Assembly (NCBI RefSeq): GCF_049800775.1
Contig: NZ_JBNAFR010000004.1
Location: 297,587 to 361,586, forward strand
From: Dinoroseobacter sp049800775
Lineage (GTDB): Bacteria > Pseudomonadota > Alphaproteobacteria > Rhodobacterales > Rhodobacteraceae
Reading direction: 5' to 3'
DNA: 64,000 bases
Position 1 is the first letter of the stretch; each line of letters starts with the position of its first letter. The translations under genes and the position numbers were made by a program. Positions 52,448 to 60,751 of the stretch are shown in pieces. The notes under the pieces are model-generated. The model was not told where the DNA came from. It did not search any database and worked only from the letters and a program-made list of their open reading frames with translations.

Positions 52448-53188
52448 TCAGAGCATCGCGAGACCGCCATTCACATGCAGGGTCGTGCCCGTCACATAGC
52501 CTGCTTCGGGGCTTGCGAGATAGACGGCCGCGGCCGCAATCTCATCCACATCGCCCATCCGCGCAGAGGGAACCTGCACCAGCAATTTCTGCTTCTGGTC
52601 ATCGGTCAACTTGTCGGTCATGGCCGTGGTGACAAAGCCCGGCGCGATGGCATTCACGGTGATCCCGCGGCTGGCCACCTCATAGGCGAGGGATTTCGAC
52701 ATCCCCACCATACCCGCCTTGGAGGCCGCGTAATTCGCCTGTCCCGGATTGCCCGTGGCGCCCACCACCGAGCTTACATTCACGATCCGGCCCCAGCGGG
52801 CCTTCATCATGCCGCGCATCACGCCCCGGCACAGGCGCATGGTCGAGGTCAGGTTCACCTCGAGCACGGTCGCCCATTCCTCGTCGGACATGCGCATGAA
52901 CAGGTTGTCCCGCGTGATCCCGGCATTGTTGACCAGAATATCGACCGAGCCCATGGCCGCGATCGCCGCCTTGGGCAGCGCTTCGACCGCCTCGGCATCG
53001 CTCAGGTTGCAAGGCAGCACATGGGCGCGCTCGCCCAGTTCGGCGGCCAGCGCCTCGAGCGGTTCGGTGCGTGTCCCACTCAGGCCAACCACCGCGCCCT
53101 GCCCGTGCAGAGCCCGTGCGATCGCGCCGCCGATACCCCCGGATGCGCCGGTCACCAGCGCCGCTTTTCCGGTCAGATCAAACATCAT
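52448..53188 (-). CDS. fabG: 3-oxoacyl-ACP reductase
   Basis: FabG reduces 3-oxoacyl-ACP with NADPH. The 246-residue SDR has the cofactor loop VTGASGGIGGAIA, NNAGITRDNLF, the catalytic Ser in NVSSVVG and YAASKAGMVG, and AIAPGFVTTAMTD, all diagnostic. It overlaps fabD by four bases (ATGA). Confidence 0.96.
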   Translation of the reverse strand: MMFDLTGKAALVTGASGGIGGAIARALHGQGAVVGLSGTRTEPLEALAAELGERAHVLPCNLSDAEAVEALPKAAIAAMGSVDILVNNAGITRDNLFMRMSDEEWATVLEVNLTSTMRLCRGVMRGMMKARWGRIVNVSSVVGATGNPGQANYAASKAGMVGMSKSLAYEVASRGITVNAIAPGFVTTAMTDKLTDDQKQKLLVQVPSARMGDVDEIAAAAVYLASPEAGYVTGTTLHVNGGLAML

Positions 53189-54132
53189 GCGTCTTCCTTC
53201 TTGTCGCCGAGGGCAGCCACGACATCCGCCGAGGTGCCAATCGCCTTGGTGGCCACGGCGCGATCGATCCGCCGGACCATCCCGATCAGAGCCTTGCCTG
53301 CCCCGATCTCCCAGATCTCGGACACGCCCTGCCCGGCCATCCAGCTCACGCTTTCGCGCCAGCGGACCGAGCCGGTGATCTGCTCAACCAGCAGCGCGCG
53401 GATCTCGGCCGGATCGGCCACGCCCGCCGCGCGGACATTGGCCACGACCGGCACGCGGGGGGCCTGAATATCAACGGCGGTCAACGCCTCGGCCATCACC
53501 TCGGCCGCCGGCCCCATGAGGGCGCAATGGAACGGTGCACTCACGGGCAACAGAACCGCGCGCCGGGCGCCCTTTGCCTTGGCCAGCTCCACCGCGCGTT
53601 CCACGGCGGCCTTGTGGCCCGAGACCACGACCTGGCCCGGATCATTGTCATTGGCCGCTTCGCAGATTTCGCCCTGGGCAGCCTCGGCGGCCACCTCTGT
53701 CACTGCCTCGAAATCGAGCCCGAGCAGCGCCGCCATGGCGCCGACGCCCACGGGCACGGCCTCCTGCATCGCCTGACCGCGGGTGCGCAGCAGCTTGGCC
53801 GTATCGCCGACGCTCAGCGCGCCCGCCGCGGCCAGCGCGGAATACTCGCCCAGCGAATGCCCTGCGACAAACCCGGTCTCGGCCCAATCGAGCCCCTCGG
53901 CCTCCAGCGCCCGCAACGCGGCCAGCGAGGTCGCCATCAGCGCCGGCTGGGCATTGGCCGTCAGGGTCAGCGTCTCGGCCTCACCTTCCCAGATCAGCGT
54001 GCTGAGCGCCTCGCCCAGCGCGTCATCCACCTCCTCAAACACCGCCTTGGCGGCTGGATAGGCCTCCGCGAGGTCGCGGCCCATCCCAATTGTCTGCGCC
54101 CCTTGTCCGGGGAAAACGAAGGCTCGGCTCAT
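53185..54132 (-). CDS. fabD: Malonyl-CoA:ACP acyltransferase
   Basis: FabD loads malonyl groups onto ACP. The 315-residue protein has FVFPGQGAQTIGMG at the start, the nucleophile Ser in GHSLGEYSAL, and the catalytic His in SAPFHCALM. It is the first gene of the fabD-fabG-acpP-fabF-mltG group on the minus strand. Confidence 0.96.
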   Translation of the reverse strand: MSRAFVFPGQGAQTIGMGRDLAEAYPAAKAVFEEVDDALGEALSTLIWEGEAETLTLTANAQPALMATSLAALRALEAEGLDWAETGFVAGHSLGEYSALAAAGALSVGDTAKLLRTRGQAMQEAVPVGVGAMAALLGLDFEAVTEVAAEAAQGEICEAANDNDPGQVVVSGHKAAVERAVELAKAKGARRAVLLPVSAPFHCALMGPAAEVMAEALTAVDIQAPRVPVVANVRAAGVADPAEIRALLVEQITGSVRWRESVSWMAGQGVSEIWEIGAGKALIGMVRRIDRAVATKAIGTSADVVAALGDKKEDA

Positions 54133-54307
54133 GGGAACTCCTGAATGTGGCCCTGAATTTGGCGTCCCGCCTCTTACCCGAGCCCGTGCGCTGGTGCAAT
54201 CGGTGGCGACAGGTCGCTATCGCCGCACAATGTCTGTGCCTGACCGGCGTTTATCCCGCGCCGTGCAGCCACTAGGTTGCCGCCAAGTCAGAAACGGAGC
54301 ACGGACA

Positions 54308-55528
54308 ATGGCCCTCAGCAACACCGCCCAGAGCTACGGCAGCCTTTCCAAAGCCCTCCATTGGGCGACCGCGCTGTCGATCCTCGCCCTGATCCCCCTG
54401 GGCATCATCGCCAACGGTCTGCCCTTCGACACCAGTGAGCAACTGGCCCGCAAGGCCCTGCTCTTCTCGGTGCACAAGACCCTAGGCGTCACGGTGTTCT
54501 TCCTCGCCCTTGTGCGGATCGCGTGGATGATCCGGCAGCCCAAGCCCGCGCCGCTGCATCCCGAGCGGCGGCTGGAAACCTTCGCCGCCGAGATGGTCCA
54601 TTGGGCGCTTTATGGCGCGCTGGTGCTGGTCCCGCTCTCGGGCTGGATCCACCACGCGGCCACCACGGGTTTTGCGCCGATCTGGTGGCCCTTTGGGCAA
54701 AACCTGCCGATGGTGCCGAAATCCGAAACTGTCGCGCATCTCTTTGCCGGGCTGCATATCGTGTTCGAACGGGTGCTGGTGATCGCGCTGGCCCTCCATA
54801 TTGCCGGGGCGCTGAAGCATCGGATCATCGACAAGGACGGCACGCTGGCGCGGATGCTGCCTGGCGGCGGCGCTGTGGCACCGGCCCCGACCGCGCCGAG
54901 CCACCGCGCAACCCATATCCTGCCGCCGCTCGGCGCGATCGCCGGCTTTGCCCTCGCGATTTGGGTCGGCAGCCTGCTCGGGATCTATCACGGCAAGGAC
55001 GCCGCGCCCGTGGCCCGGGCGGAGCTGGCCGCGGTGGCGTCGGATTGGCAGGTCGAGACGGGCACCCTGTCCATCACCGTGTCGCAGCTGAGCGCCCCGG
55101 TCACCGGCGCGTTCGAGGATTGGACCGCCGAGATCGCCTATGACCCCGAGACCCGGACCGGCGAGACAACTGTGACCGTGGCCATTCCCAGCCTGACGCT
55201 CGGCTCGGTCACGGGACAGGCGCTGGAGGCAGAGTTCTTCGACGCGACGGCCCATCCGACCGCGACCTACACGGCCACCATCGCCCCGGCACCGGAGGGC
55301 TCCGATGCACCGCTTATGGCCACGGGGCTTCTGACGCTCAAAGGGGTCGAACTGCCCCTCGCCCTGCCCTTCGATCTGAGCGTGACCGAGGGGCTGGCCG
55401 AGATGACGGGCCGAGCCACGGTGCAGCGCCTCGATTTCGGGATCGGGCCCAGCTATCCGGATGAGGCCAGCGTCGGGTTCGCGGTCGAAATCGACGTGAC
55501 CCTGACCGCACGGCGGCAGGAGGGCTGA
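54308..55528 (+). CDS. Cytochrome b561-YceI fusion protein
   Basis: The 406-residue protein joins two domains. Residues 1-190 are a four-helix b561 membrane domain with probable haem His residues in KALHWATAL, FSVHKTLGV, SGWIHHAAT and LAGLHIVFER. After a linker and a further helix (IAGFALAIWVGSLLGIYHG), residues about 235-400 are a periplasmic YceI-like lipid-binding barrel (SFDWQVE-type start WQVETGTLSITVSQL). The fusion suggests electron transfer linked to a bound quinone or isoprenoid. GGAG precedes ATG 54308. Confidence 0.9.
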   Translation: MALSNTAQSYGSLSKALHWATALSILALIPLGIIANGLPFDTSEQLARKALLFSVHKTLGVTVFFLALVRIAWMIRQPKPAPLHPERRLETFAAEMVHWALYGALVLVPLSGWIHHAATTGFAPIWWPFGQNLPMVPKSETVAHLFAGLHIVFERVLVIALALHIAGALKHRIIDKDGTLARMLPGGGAVAPAPTAPSHRATHILPPLGAIAGFALAIWVGSLLGIYHGKDAAPVARAELAAVASDWQVETGTLSITVSQLSAPVTGAFEDWTAEIAYDPETRTGETTVTVAIPSLTLGSVTGQALEAEFFDATAHPTATYTATIAPAPEGSDAPLMATGLLTLKGVELPLALPFDLSVTEGLAEMTGRATVQRLDFGIGPSYPDEASVGFAVEIDVTLTARRQEG

Positions 55529-55636
55529 CCCCGCCCGCCTCCGCCCCCGGCTGGACATGTCGCAAACTGGATAGCGTCGCCCAACCCGACCCGCCAAACT
55601 CCGAAAATCGATTTTTCGGGGCTTGGCCATATCGGC

Positions 55637-56338
55637 ATGAATGACTTTACCACTTTCGCCGTTGCGGACATGGCCGGGTTGGCTGGCGTCTTCTTCTATA
55701 TCCTGTCCTATTTCCTGTTGCAGATCGGCGTGCTGGCCAGCGACCGCTACACCTATCCGGTGCTCAACCTGCTGGCGGCCGGATACGTGCTCTACAGCCT
55801 GCAAACCCATTTCAACCTCGCCTCCGCCGTGATCCAGCTCAGCTGGATCGCGATCAGCCTTTTGGGGATCACCCGGCTCTATGTGATCGCGCACAACACC
55901 CGCTTCTCCGAGCAGGAGCGCGGGTTTCTCGACCGCAAGCTGCCCGGCTTTCCACCCCATTGGGCCCGGCGCGTGCTCAACCTCGCCCAGTGGCGCGACA
56001 TGGCCGCGGGCACGACCCTGTCCCACCAGGCCGAGCCGGTCTCTCACCTGACCTATCTCGTCGACGGCACGGCGGACGTCTTTCTTGACGGCAAACCCAT
56101 CGCAGAGCTCGGGCCCGGCGCCTTGATCGGCGAGATCAGCTGCCTGCGCGACAGCCCGGCCTCGGCCACGGTGGTGCTGCGGGGCCCGGCGCGGGTCATG
56201 CAGATCGATGCGCGCGGGCTGCGACAGCTCTGCCGGCGGACCCAGGGGCTCGACCATATGCTGTCGCTCAGCTTCTCCCATGAAATCCGCGACAAGCTCC
56301 TGGAGGCGAACCGGGCCCGCGCGGCTCTGGACCTCTGA
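55637..56338 (+). CDS. Membrane-anchored cyclic nucleotide-binding protein
   Basis: Residues 1-85 hold about three hydrophobic helices (AGLAGVFFYILSYFLLQIGV, LNLLAAGYVLYSLQ, AVIQLSWIAISLLGI) that look like the CBU_0592 membrane domain. Residues about 110-215 form a CRP-type cyclic nucleotide-binding fold with VDGTADVFLDGKPIAELGPG and ALIGEISCLRDSPASATVVL. The R in a phosphate-binding cassette (x-E-x-S-x-L-R-x-x-x-x-x-A) is present. No helix-turn-helix follows. It may sense cAMP or similar at the membrane; no partner is known. Confidence 0.82.
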   Translation: MNDFTTFAVADMAGLAGVFFYILSYFLLQIGVLASDRYTYPVLNLLAAGYVLYSLQTHFNLASAVIQLSWIAISLLGITRLYVIAHNTRFSEQERGFLDRKLPGFPPHWARRVLNLAQWRDMAAGTTLSHQAEPVSHLTYLVDGTADVFLDGKPIAELGPGALIGEISCLRDSPASATVVLRGPARVMQIDARGLRQLCRRTQGLDHMLSLSFSHEIRDKLLEANRARAALDL

Positions 56339-56348
56339 ATCGCAAAGA

Positions 56349-56366
56349 CGCGCCCCGAGGGGCGCG
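56349..56366. terminator. Bidirectional hairpin between convergent genes
   Basis: CGCGCCCC (56349-56356) pairs with GGGGCGCG (56359-56366) around GA. It lies 10 bases after the cyclic-nucleotide protein stop and 26 bases from the yceI stop. No T-run. Confidence 0.5.
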
Positions 56367-56392
56367 CCTGTGATCCTGCGGCAGAGCCGGTC

Positions 56393-56986
56393 TTACTGGG
56401 CGATCATCGCCTCGATCGAGATCAGAACCTCAACCTCATCACTGACGAAGGGCGCAAAGGCGCCGACATTGAAATCGGACCGCACCAGCGTGGTGGTCGC
56501 GTCAAACCCGGCCCAATCGGTCTTGGCCATCGGATGCTCGCCCATGGCGTTCAGCTTGGCATCGAGCACGACCGACTGGGTGACCCCGTTCAGGGTGAGA
56601 TCACCGGTGATCAGCGCCGTATCCTCGCCCGTCACCTCGATGCCCGTGGAGGCAAAGGTCACCAGCTCGCTGTCATCATCCGCCCCGAAGAAATCCTCGG
56701 CCATGAAATGGTCGAACCGCTTCTCCCAACCCGTGATCATCGAGCGCACGGGCATGGCCACGTTCACCGTCGAATTCTCGGGGCTTTCCTTGTCAAAGGA
56801 GATCTCGCCCTCAAACCCGGAGAACATGCCATAGGTCGTCGAATAGCCCAAGTGGTTATAGCTGAAGACGATCTGGCTGTGGCTCGCGTCGAGCACGTAT
56901 TTCTGCGCCTCGGCATGGGCGACACCGGCGGTCAGCGCCAGAGCGGCGGCAGCGATCGTGGAGGAAAGGAGTTTCATGGTCAGCAC
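56393..56986 (-). CDS. YceI family periplasmic protein
   Basis: The 197-residue protein has a signal peptide (MKLLSSTIAAAALALTAGVAHA, with an upstream in-frame ATG two codons earlier) and a YceI lipocalin-like barrel: YVLDASHSQIVFSYNHLGYS, then FSGFEGEISFDKESPENS and a C-terminal ISIEAMIAQ. YceI proteins bind polyisoprenoid or ubiquinone-like lipids. The nearby b561-YceI fusion and this gene may form a redox pair. Confidence 0.93.
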   Translation of the reverse strand: MLTMKLLSSTIAAAALALTAGVAHAEAQKYVLDASHSQIVFSYNHLGYSTTYGMFSGFEGEISFDKESPENSTVNVAMPVRSMITGWEKRFDHFMAEDFFGADDDSELVTFASTGIEVTGEDTALITGDLTLNGVTQSVVLDAKLNAMGEHPMAKTDWAGFDATTTLVRSDFNVGAFAPFVSDEVEVLISIEAMIAQ

Positions 56987-57295
56987 CTTGATATGGAGTT
57001 ATGCGCAGAAAATGGCCCCGCCCGGCCCCGGGGACAATTCCAACCACCTCAACAGTTTCTCTGCACCAGCGCGCAGAGATCTCGCGACGGACAGCCGGGC
57101 TTGGCCCGTGTAAGGACCATGTGGATGTCTGCCCGCGCGACGCGGGGCCCAGCGGCGTCGCGGACCCTTGCGTTCACAGGCACAAGGCTTATAAGGCGCG
57201 GGTCCCGATCACATGACCCTGCGTGGCCTCTCGTGTGCGGCCCGGGACCGTCGCAAGCCGCCCTATGAAACACGCGTATCAGAACTGGAGAGCGC
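56987..57295. other. Divergent intergenic region before rpsF
   Basis: No gene is seen. A possible promoter for the ribosomal genes is TTGCGT (57168-57173), a 16-base spacer and TATAAG (57190-57195), about 100 bases before rpsF. Upstream lie GC-rich short dyads. ATGTGGATG at 57119-57127 matches half of the palindrome at 6499-6522. Confidence 0.45.
57168..57195 (+). promoter_or_regulatory. Putative rpsF operon promoter
   Basis: TTGCGT and TATAAG separated by 16 bases. The elements match four of six and five of six consensus bases. It is placed well for an approximately 95-base leader, where ribosomal protein autoregulation could act. Confidence 0.45.
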
Positions 57296-57649
57296 ATGCC
57301 GTTTTATGAGCATGTCTTTATCTCGCGTCAGGACCTGTCCAACGCGCAAGCCGAAAGCCTGGTTGAGCATTTCGGAACCGTCCTCGCAGACAATGGCGGC
57401 AAGGTCGTCGACAGCGAGTACTGGGGCCTCAAGACCATGGCCTACAAGATCAACAAGAACCGCAAGGGCCACTACGCCTTCCTCAAGACCGACGCCCCGG
57501 CGCCGGCCGTGCAGGAAATGGAGCGCCTGATGCGTCTGCATGATGACGTGATGCGCGTCATGACGATCAAGGTCGACGAGCATCCCGAGGGTCCCTCGAT
57601 CCAGATGCAGAAGCGCGAAGAGCGTGACAACCGTCGCGAACGCCGCTGA
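57296..57649 (+). CDS. rpsF: 30S ribosomal protein S6
   Basis: The 117-residue protein begins MPFYEHVFISRQDLSNAQAE and has WGLKTMAYKINKNRKGHYAF, both typical for S6, and a charged tail (QKREERDNRRERR). S6 binds 16S rRNA with S18. It opens the conserved rpsF-rpsR-rplI operon. Confidence 0.97.
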   Translation: MPFYEHVFISRQDLSNAQAESLVEHFGTVLADNGGKVVDSEYWGLKTMAYKINKNRKGHYAFLKTDAPAPAVQEMERLMRLHDDVMRVMTIKVDEHPEGPSIQMQKREERDNRRERR

Positions 57650-57677
57650 TCAACGCTTGAGAAAAGGACGCTAACCC

Positions 57678-57905
57678 ATGGCTGCAAAACCATTTTTCCG
57701 CCGTCGCAAAGTCTGCCCGTTCTCTGGCGACAATGCACCCAAGATCGACTACAAGGACACCCGTCTTCTGCAGCGCTACATCTCCGAGCGCGGCAAGATC
57801 GTCCCGTCCCGTATCACCGCCGTCTCGGCCAAGAAGCAGCGTGAACTGGCCCGTGCCATCAAACGCGCCCGCTTCCTCGCCCTGCTGCCCTACGCCGTGA
57901 AATAA
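57678..57905 (+). CDS. rpsR: 30S ribosomal protein S18
   Basis: The 75-residue protein has RRRKVCPFSGDNAPKIDYKD with its conserved C-P pattern and ITAVSAKKQRELARAIKRAR, the S18 core. It partners S6 on the platform of the small subunit. Twenty-eight bases separate it from rpsF. Confidence 0.97.
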   Translation: MAAKPFFRRRKVCPFSGDNAPKIDYKDTRLLQRYISERGKIVPSRITAVSAKKQRELARAIKRARFLALLPYAVK

Positions 57906-57917
57906 GGAGCCGAGCAC

Positions 57918-58547
57918 ATGCAAGTCATCCTTCTTGAACGCGTGGCCAAGCTTGGTCAGATGGGCGAAGTCGTCGACGTCAAGCCCGGCTATGCGCGCAA
58001 CTTTCTGCTGCCCCAGGGCAAGGCGCTGAACGCGTCGGACGCCAACATCAAGCAGTTCGAAGCCCAGAAAGCCCAGCTCGAGGCCCGGAATCTCGAGACG
58101 AAGAAAGAAGCCGAGGATCTGGCCGAGAAGCTCGATGGACAGCAGTTCATCGTGATTCGCTCCGCCTCCGACTCCGGCGCGCTCTATGGCTCCGTCACCA
58201 CCCGTGACGCCGCCGACGCCGCCACCGCGGACGGGTTCTCCCTCGATCGCAAGCAGGTCGCTCTGGCCCGCCCGATCAAGGATCTGGGTCTGCACACCGT
58301 GCACGTGACCCTGCACCCCGAAGTGACTGCGGACATCGTTCTGAACGTGGCCCGCTCCACCGAGGAAGCCGAGCTGCAAGCCTCCGGCAAATCCATCCAG
58401 GAACTCGCCGCCGAAGCGGAAGCCGAAGCCGAGTTCGAGATCGCGGAACTCTTCGACGATATCGGCTCTGCCGCGTCCGAGGACAGCGATCTCGTGGAGA
58501 CGGTCGAGGACAAGGCCGCCGACGAGAGCGAGGACGAGCAGCCCTGA
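57918..58547 (+). CDS. rplI: 50S ribosomal protein L9 with long acidic tail
   Basis: The N-terminal part MQVILLERVAKLGQMGEVVD and VKPGYARNFLLPQGKA is L9, followed by the long connecting helix and the C-terminal domain. The 209 residues exceed the usual 150; the excess is an acidic tail (EAEAEAEFEIAELFDDIGSA then SEDSDLVETVEDK). Such tails are seen in alphaproteobacteria. It ends the rpsF operon before a strong terminator. Confidence 0.97.
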   Translation: MQVILLERVAKLGQMGEVVDVKPGYARNFLLPQGKALNASDANIKQFEAQKAQLEARNLETKKEAEDLAEKLDGQQFIVIRSASDSGALYGSVTTRDAADAATADGFSLDRKQVALARPIKDLGLHTVHVTLHPEVTADIVLNVARSTEEAELQASGKSIQELAAEAEAEAEFEIAELFDDIGSAASEDSDLVETVEDKAADESEDEQP

Positions 58548-58571
58548 TCGGGCGCTCCTCCGAGGCATTCG

Positions 58572-58602
58572 CGCCGTCCGGTCTCCGGGCGGCGTTTTTT
58601 TT
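58572..58602 (+). terminator. Intrinsic terminator after rplI
   Basis: A 10-base stem with one G-U pair (58572-58581 with 58585-58594), a three-base loop and eight T (58595-58602), 24 bases past the rplI stop. Confidence 0.93.
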
Positions 58603-58715
58603 GGGCGAATAGATGCCACATTGGTAACAGTTTTCCCGAAGGAGGCTCTTTTTTGATGACGGCAAAGGGTTAATTCGTGCAACCATCAGGCGAGTACAGC
58701 CAAAGGATCGACCTT

Positions 58716-60677
58716 ATGATTGCTCGACTTTCCCGCCGGAGTTTTCTCGGCACAGCCGCTGGAGCCAGCTTGATCGCCTTGCACCCCTATTCCGCCCGCG
58801 CCGCCGCAAATCAGGCGCATCTGCGGATTATGGAAACCACTGACCTGCACGTGCATGTGTTTCCCTACGACTATTACGCGGACCGCCCGCGCGACACGGT
58901 GGGCCTCGCCCGGACGGCGGCGCTGATCGACGGAATAAGAGCCGAGGCGACGAATGCGCTGCTGGTTGATAATGGCGACTTCCTGCAGGGCAACCCGATG
59001 GGCGACTACATTGCCTATGAGCGCGGCATGAAGGAAGGCGACATGCACCCGGTCATCGCCGCCATGAATGCGGTGGGCTTTGACGCCTCGACCCTTGGCA
59101 ATCACGAGTTCAATTACGGGCTCGATTTTCTCATGAAATCCCTCGCCGGTGCAGACTTCCCGGTGATCTCGGCCAATGTGGTGCGCGAGATGGGCGCGAG
59201 CCCGACCGCCGACAAGACGCTGATCCCGCCTTACGTGATCCTGGATCGGATGGTGACCGACGGCGCGGGCGAAGAGCATGCGATCAAGATCGGGCTGATC
59301 GGCTTCGTGCCGCCCCAGATCATGAACTGGGACCGCAAGCATCTGGAGGGCAACGTGCAGGCGCGCGATATCCTCGAGACTGCGCGGGCCTATGTCCCGC
59401 AGATGCGCGAGCAAGGTGCCGATATCATCATCGCGCTGAGCCATTCCGGCATCGGCTCCGCACGTGAGACCGACGGGATGGAGAACGCCTCGGTGCCGCT
59501 GGCCGCGCTGGACGGGATCGACGCGATCGCCACCGGGCACAGCCATCTGGTCTTCCCCTCGCCCACCTATGCGGATTACGCCGCCGTGGATGCCGAGGCC
59601 GGGACGATCCATGGCAAGCCCGCCACCATGGGCGGGTTCTGGGGCTCCCATATGGGTCTGATCGACCTGATGCTCGAGCATGAGGGCGGTGTCTGGCGCG
59701 TGGTCTCGTCCGAGACCGAGGCGCGCCCGATCTCCAAGCGCAACGAGGACCGCTCGATCACGCCGCTGGTGGAGAGCCAGCAATATGTGCTCGATGCGGT
59801 GCAACAGGACCATGACGACACGCTCGCCTATGTCCGGCGCGCCGTGGGCAAGACCGATGCGCCGCTGCATTCCTACTTTGCGCTCGTGGCCGATGACCCC
59901 TCGGTGCAAATCGTCTCGATCGCGCAGAGCTGGTATATCGCCGAGATGCTCAAGGGCACCGAGTATGAAGGCCTGCCGATCCTGTCGGCAGCCGCCCCCT
60001 TCAAGGCCGGGGGCCGGGGCGGGCCGGAGTATTACACCGATGTTCCCGCCGGGGATGTGGCGATCAAGAACGTGGCTGACCTCTATCTCTATCCCAACAC
60101 CGCCCGCGCGGTGCTGGTCACCGGGGCACAGGTCAAGGATTGGCTGGAACGCTCGGCGGGGATGTTCAACCAGATCACGCCCGGCGCCGCCGACCAGCCC
60201 CTTCTGAACCCCGATTTCCCCAGCTACAATTTCGACGTGATCGACGGGGTCAGCTACGAGATCGACCTGAGCCAGCCCTCGCGCTTTGACGCCAAGGGTG
60301 GGCCGCTCAACCCGACCGCGAGCCGGATCGTCAACCTGACCTATCAGGGCGCGCCACTGGATCCAGAGGCCAAGTTCGTCATCGCGACAAACAACTACCG
60401 CGCCTCGGGCGGCGGCAGCTTCCCGGGCACGGGCGACACGATCATCTTCGAGGGGCCGGACACCAATCGCGACGTGATCGTCCGCTACATCGTCGAGCAA
60501 GGCACGATCAGCCCGCGCGCCGATGGCAACTGGCGCTTTGCGCCGATGGCCGACACATCGGTCCTGTTCGAGACCGGGCCAAAAGCCGCGGGCTATATCG
60601 ATGACATCACGGGGCTCGAGATCTCGCCTGCGGGCGAAGGCCCCGAAGGGTTCGCCCAGTTCCGCATCTCGCTCTGA
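58716..60677 (+). CDS. cpdB: Tat-exported 2',3'-cyclic-nucleotide 2'-phosphodiesterase/3'-nucleotidase
   Basis: The 653-residue protein starts with a Tat signal (RLSRRSFLGTAAGASLIAL). The metallophosphatase domain has ETTDLHVHVFPYDYYADRP, LLVDNGDFLQGNPMGDY, LGNHEFNYGLDF and GHSH, metal ligands of the UshA/CpdB family. The C-terminal nucleotidase domain has the Y-x-x-x-P-F type region (NPDFPSYNFDVIDGVSYEID) and FVIATNNYRASGGG, which fits CpdB better than UshA. It acts in the periplasm to recover nucleosides and phosphate. ATG 58716 gives a well-placed Tat signal. Confidence 0.92.
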   Translation: MIARLSRRSFLGTAAGASLIALHPYSARAAANQAHLRIMETTDLHVHVFPYDYYADRPRDTVGLARTAALIDGIRAEATNALLVDNGDFLQGNPMGDYIAYERGMKEGDMHPVIAAMNAVGFDASTLGNHEFNYGLDFLMKSLAGADFPVISANVVREMGASPTADKTLIPPYVILDRMVTDGAGEEHAIKIGLIGFVPPQIMNWDRKHLEGNVQARDILETARAYVPQMREQGADIIIALSHSGIGSARETDGMENASVPLAALDGIDAIATGHSHLVFPSPTYADYAAVDAEAGTIHGKPATMGGFWGSHMGLIDLMLEHEGGVWRVVSSETEARPISKRNEDRSITPLVESQQYVLDAVQQDHDDTLAYVRRAVGKTDAPLHSYFALVADDPSVQIVSIAQSWYIAEMLKGTEYEGLPILSAAAPFKAGGRGGPEYYTDVPAGDVAIKNVADLYLYPNTARAVLVTGAQVKDWLERSAGMFNQITPGAADQPLLNPDFPSYNFDVIDGVSYEIDLSQPSRFDAKGGPLNPTASRIVNLTYQGAPLDPEAKFVIATNNYRASGGGSFPGTGDTIIFEGPDTNRDVIVRYIVEQGTISPRADGNWRFAPMADTSVLFETGPKAAGYIDDITGLEISPAGEGPEGFAQFRISL

Positions 60678-60703
60678 TCCATCGGCACCGGCTCAGAAAC
60701 GCA

Positions 60704-60729
60704 AAAGGCCGCCCCGAAGGGCGGCCTTT
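60704..60729. terminator. Bidirectional terminator between cpdB and tig
   Basis: AAAGGCCGCCC (60704-60714) pairs with GGGCGGCCTTT (60719-60729) across a four-base loop. It gives T tracts in both directions between convergent genes. Confidence 0.85.
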
Positions 60730-60751
60730 GTCATTCATGTGAGCGCTCGGC

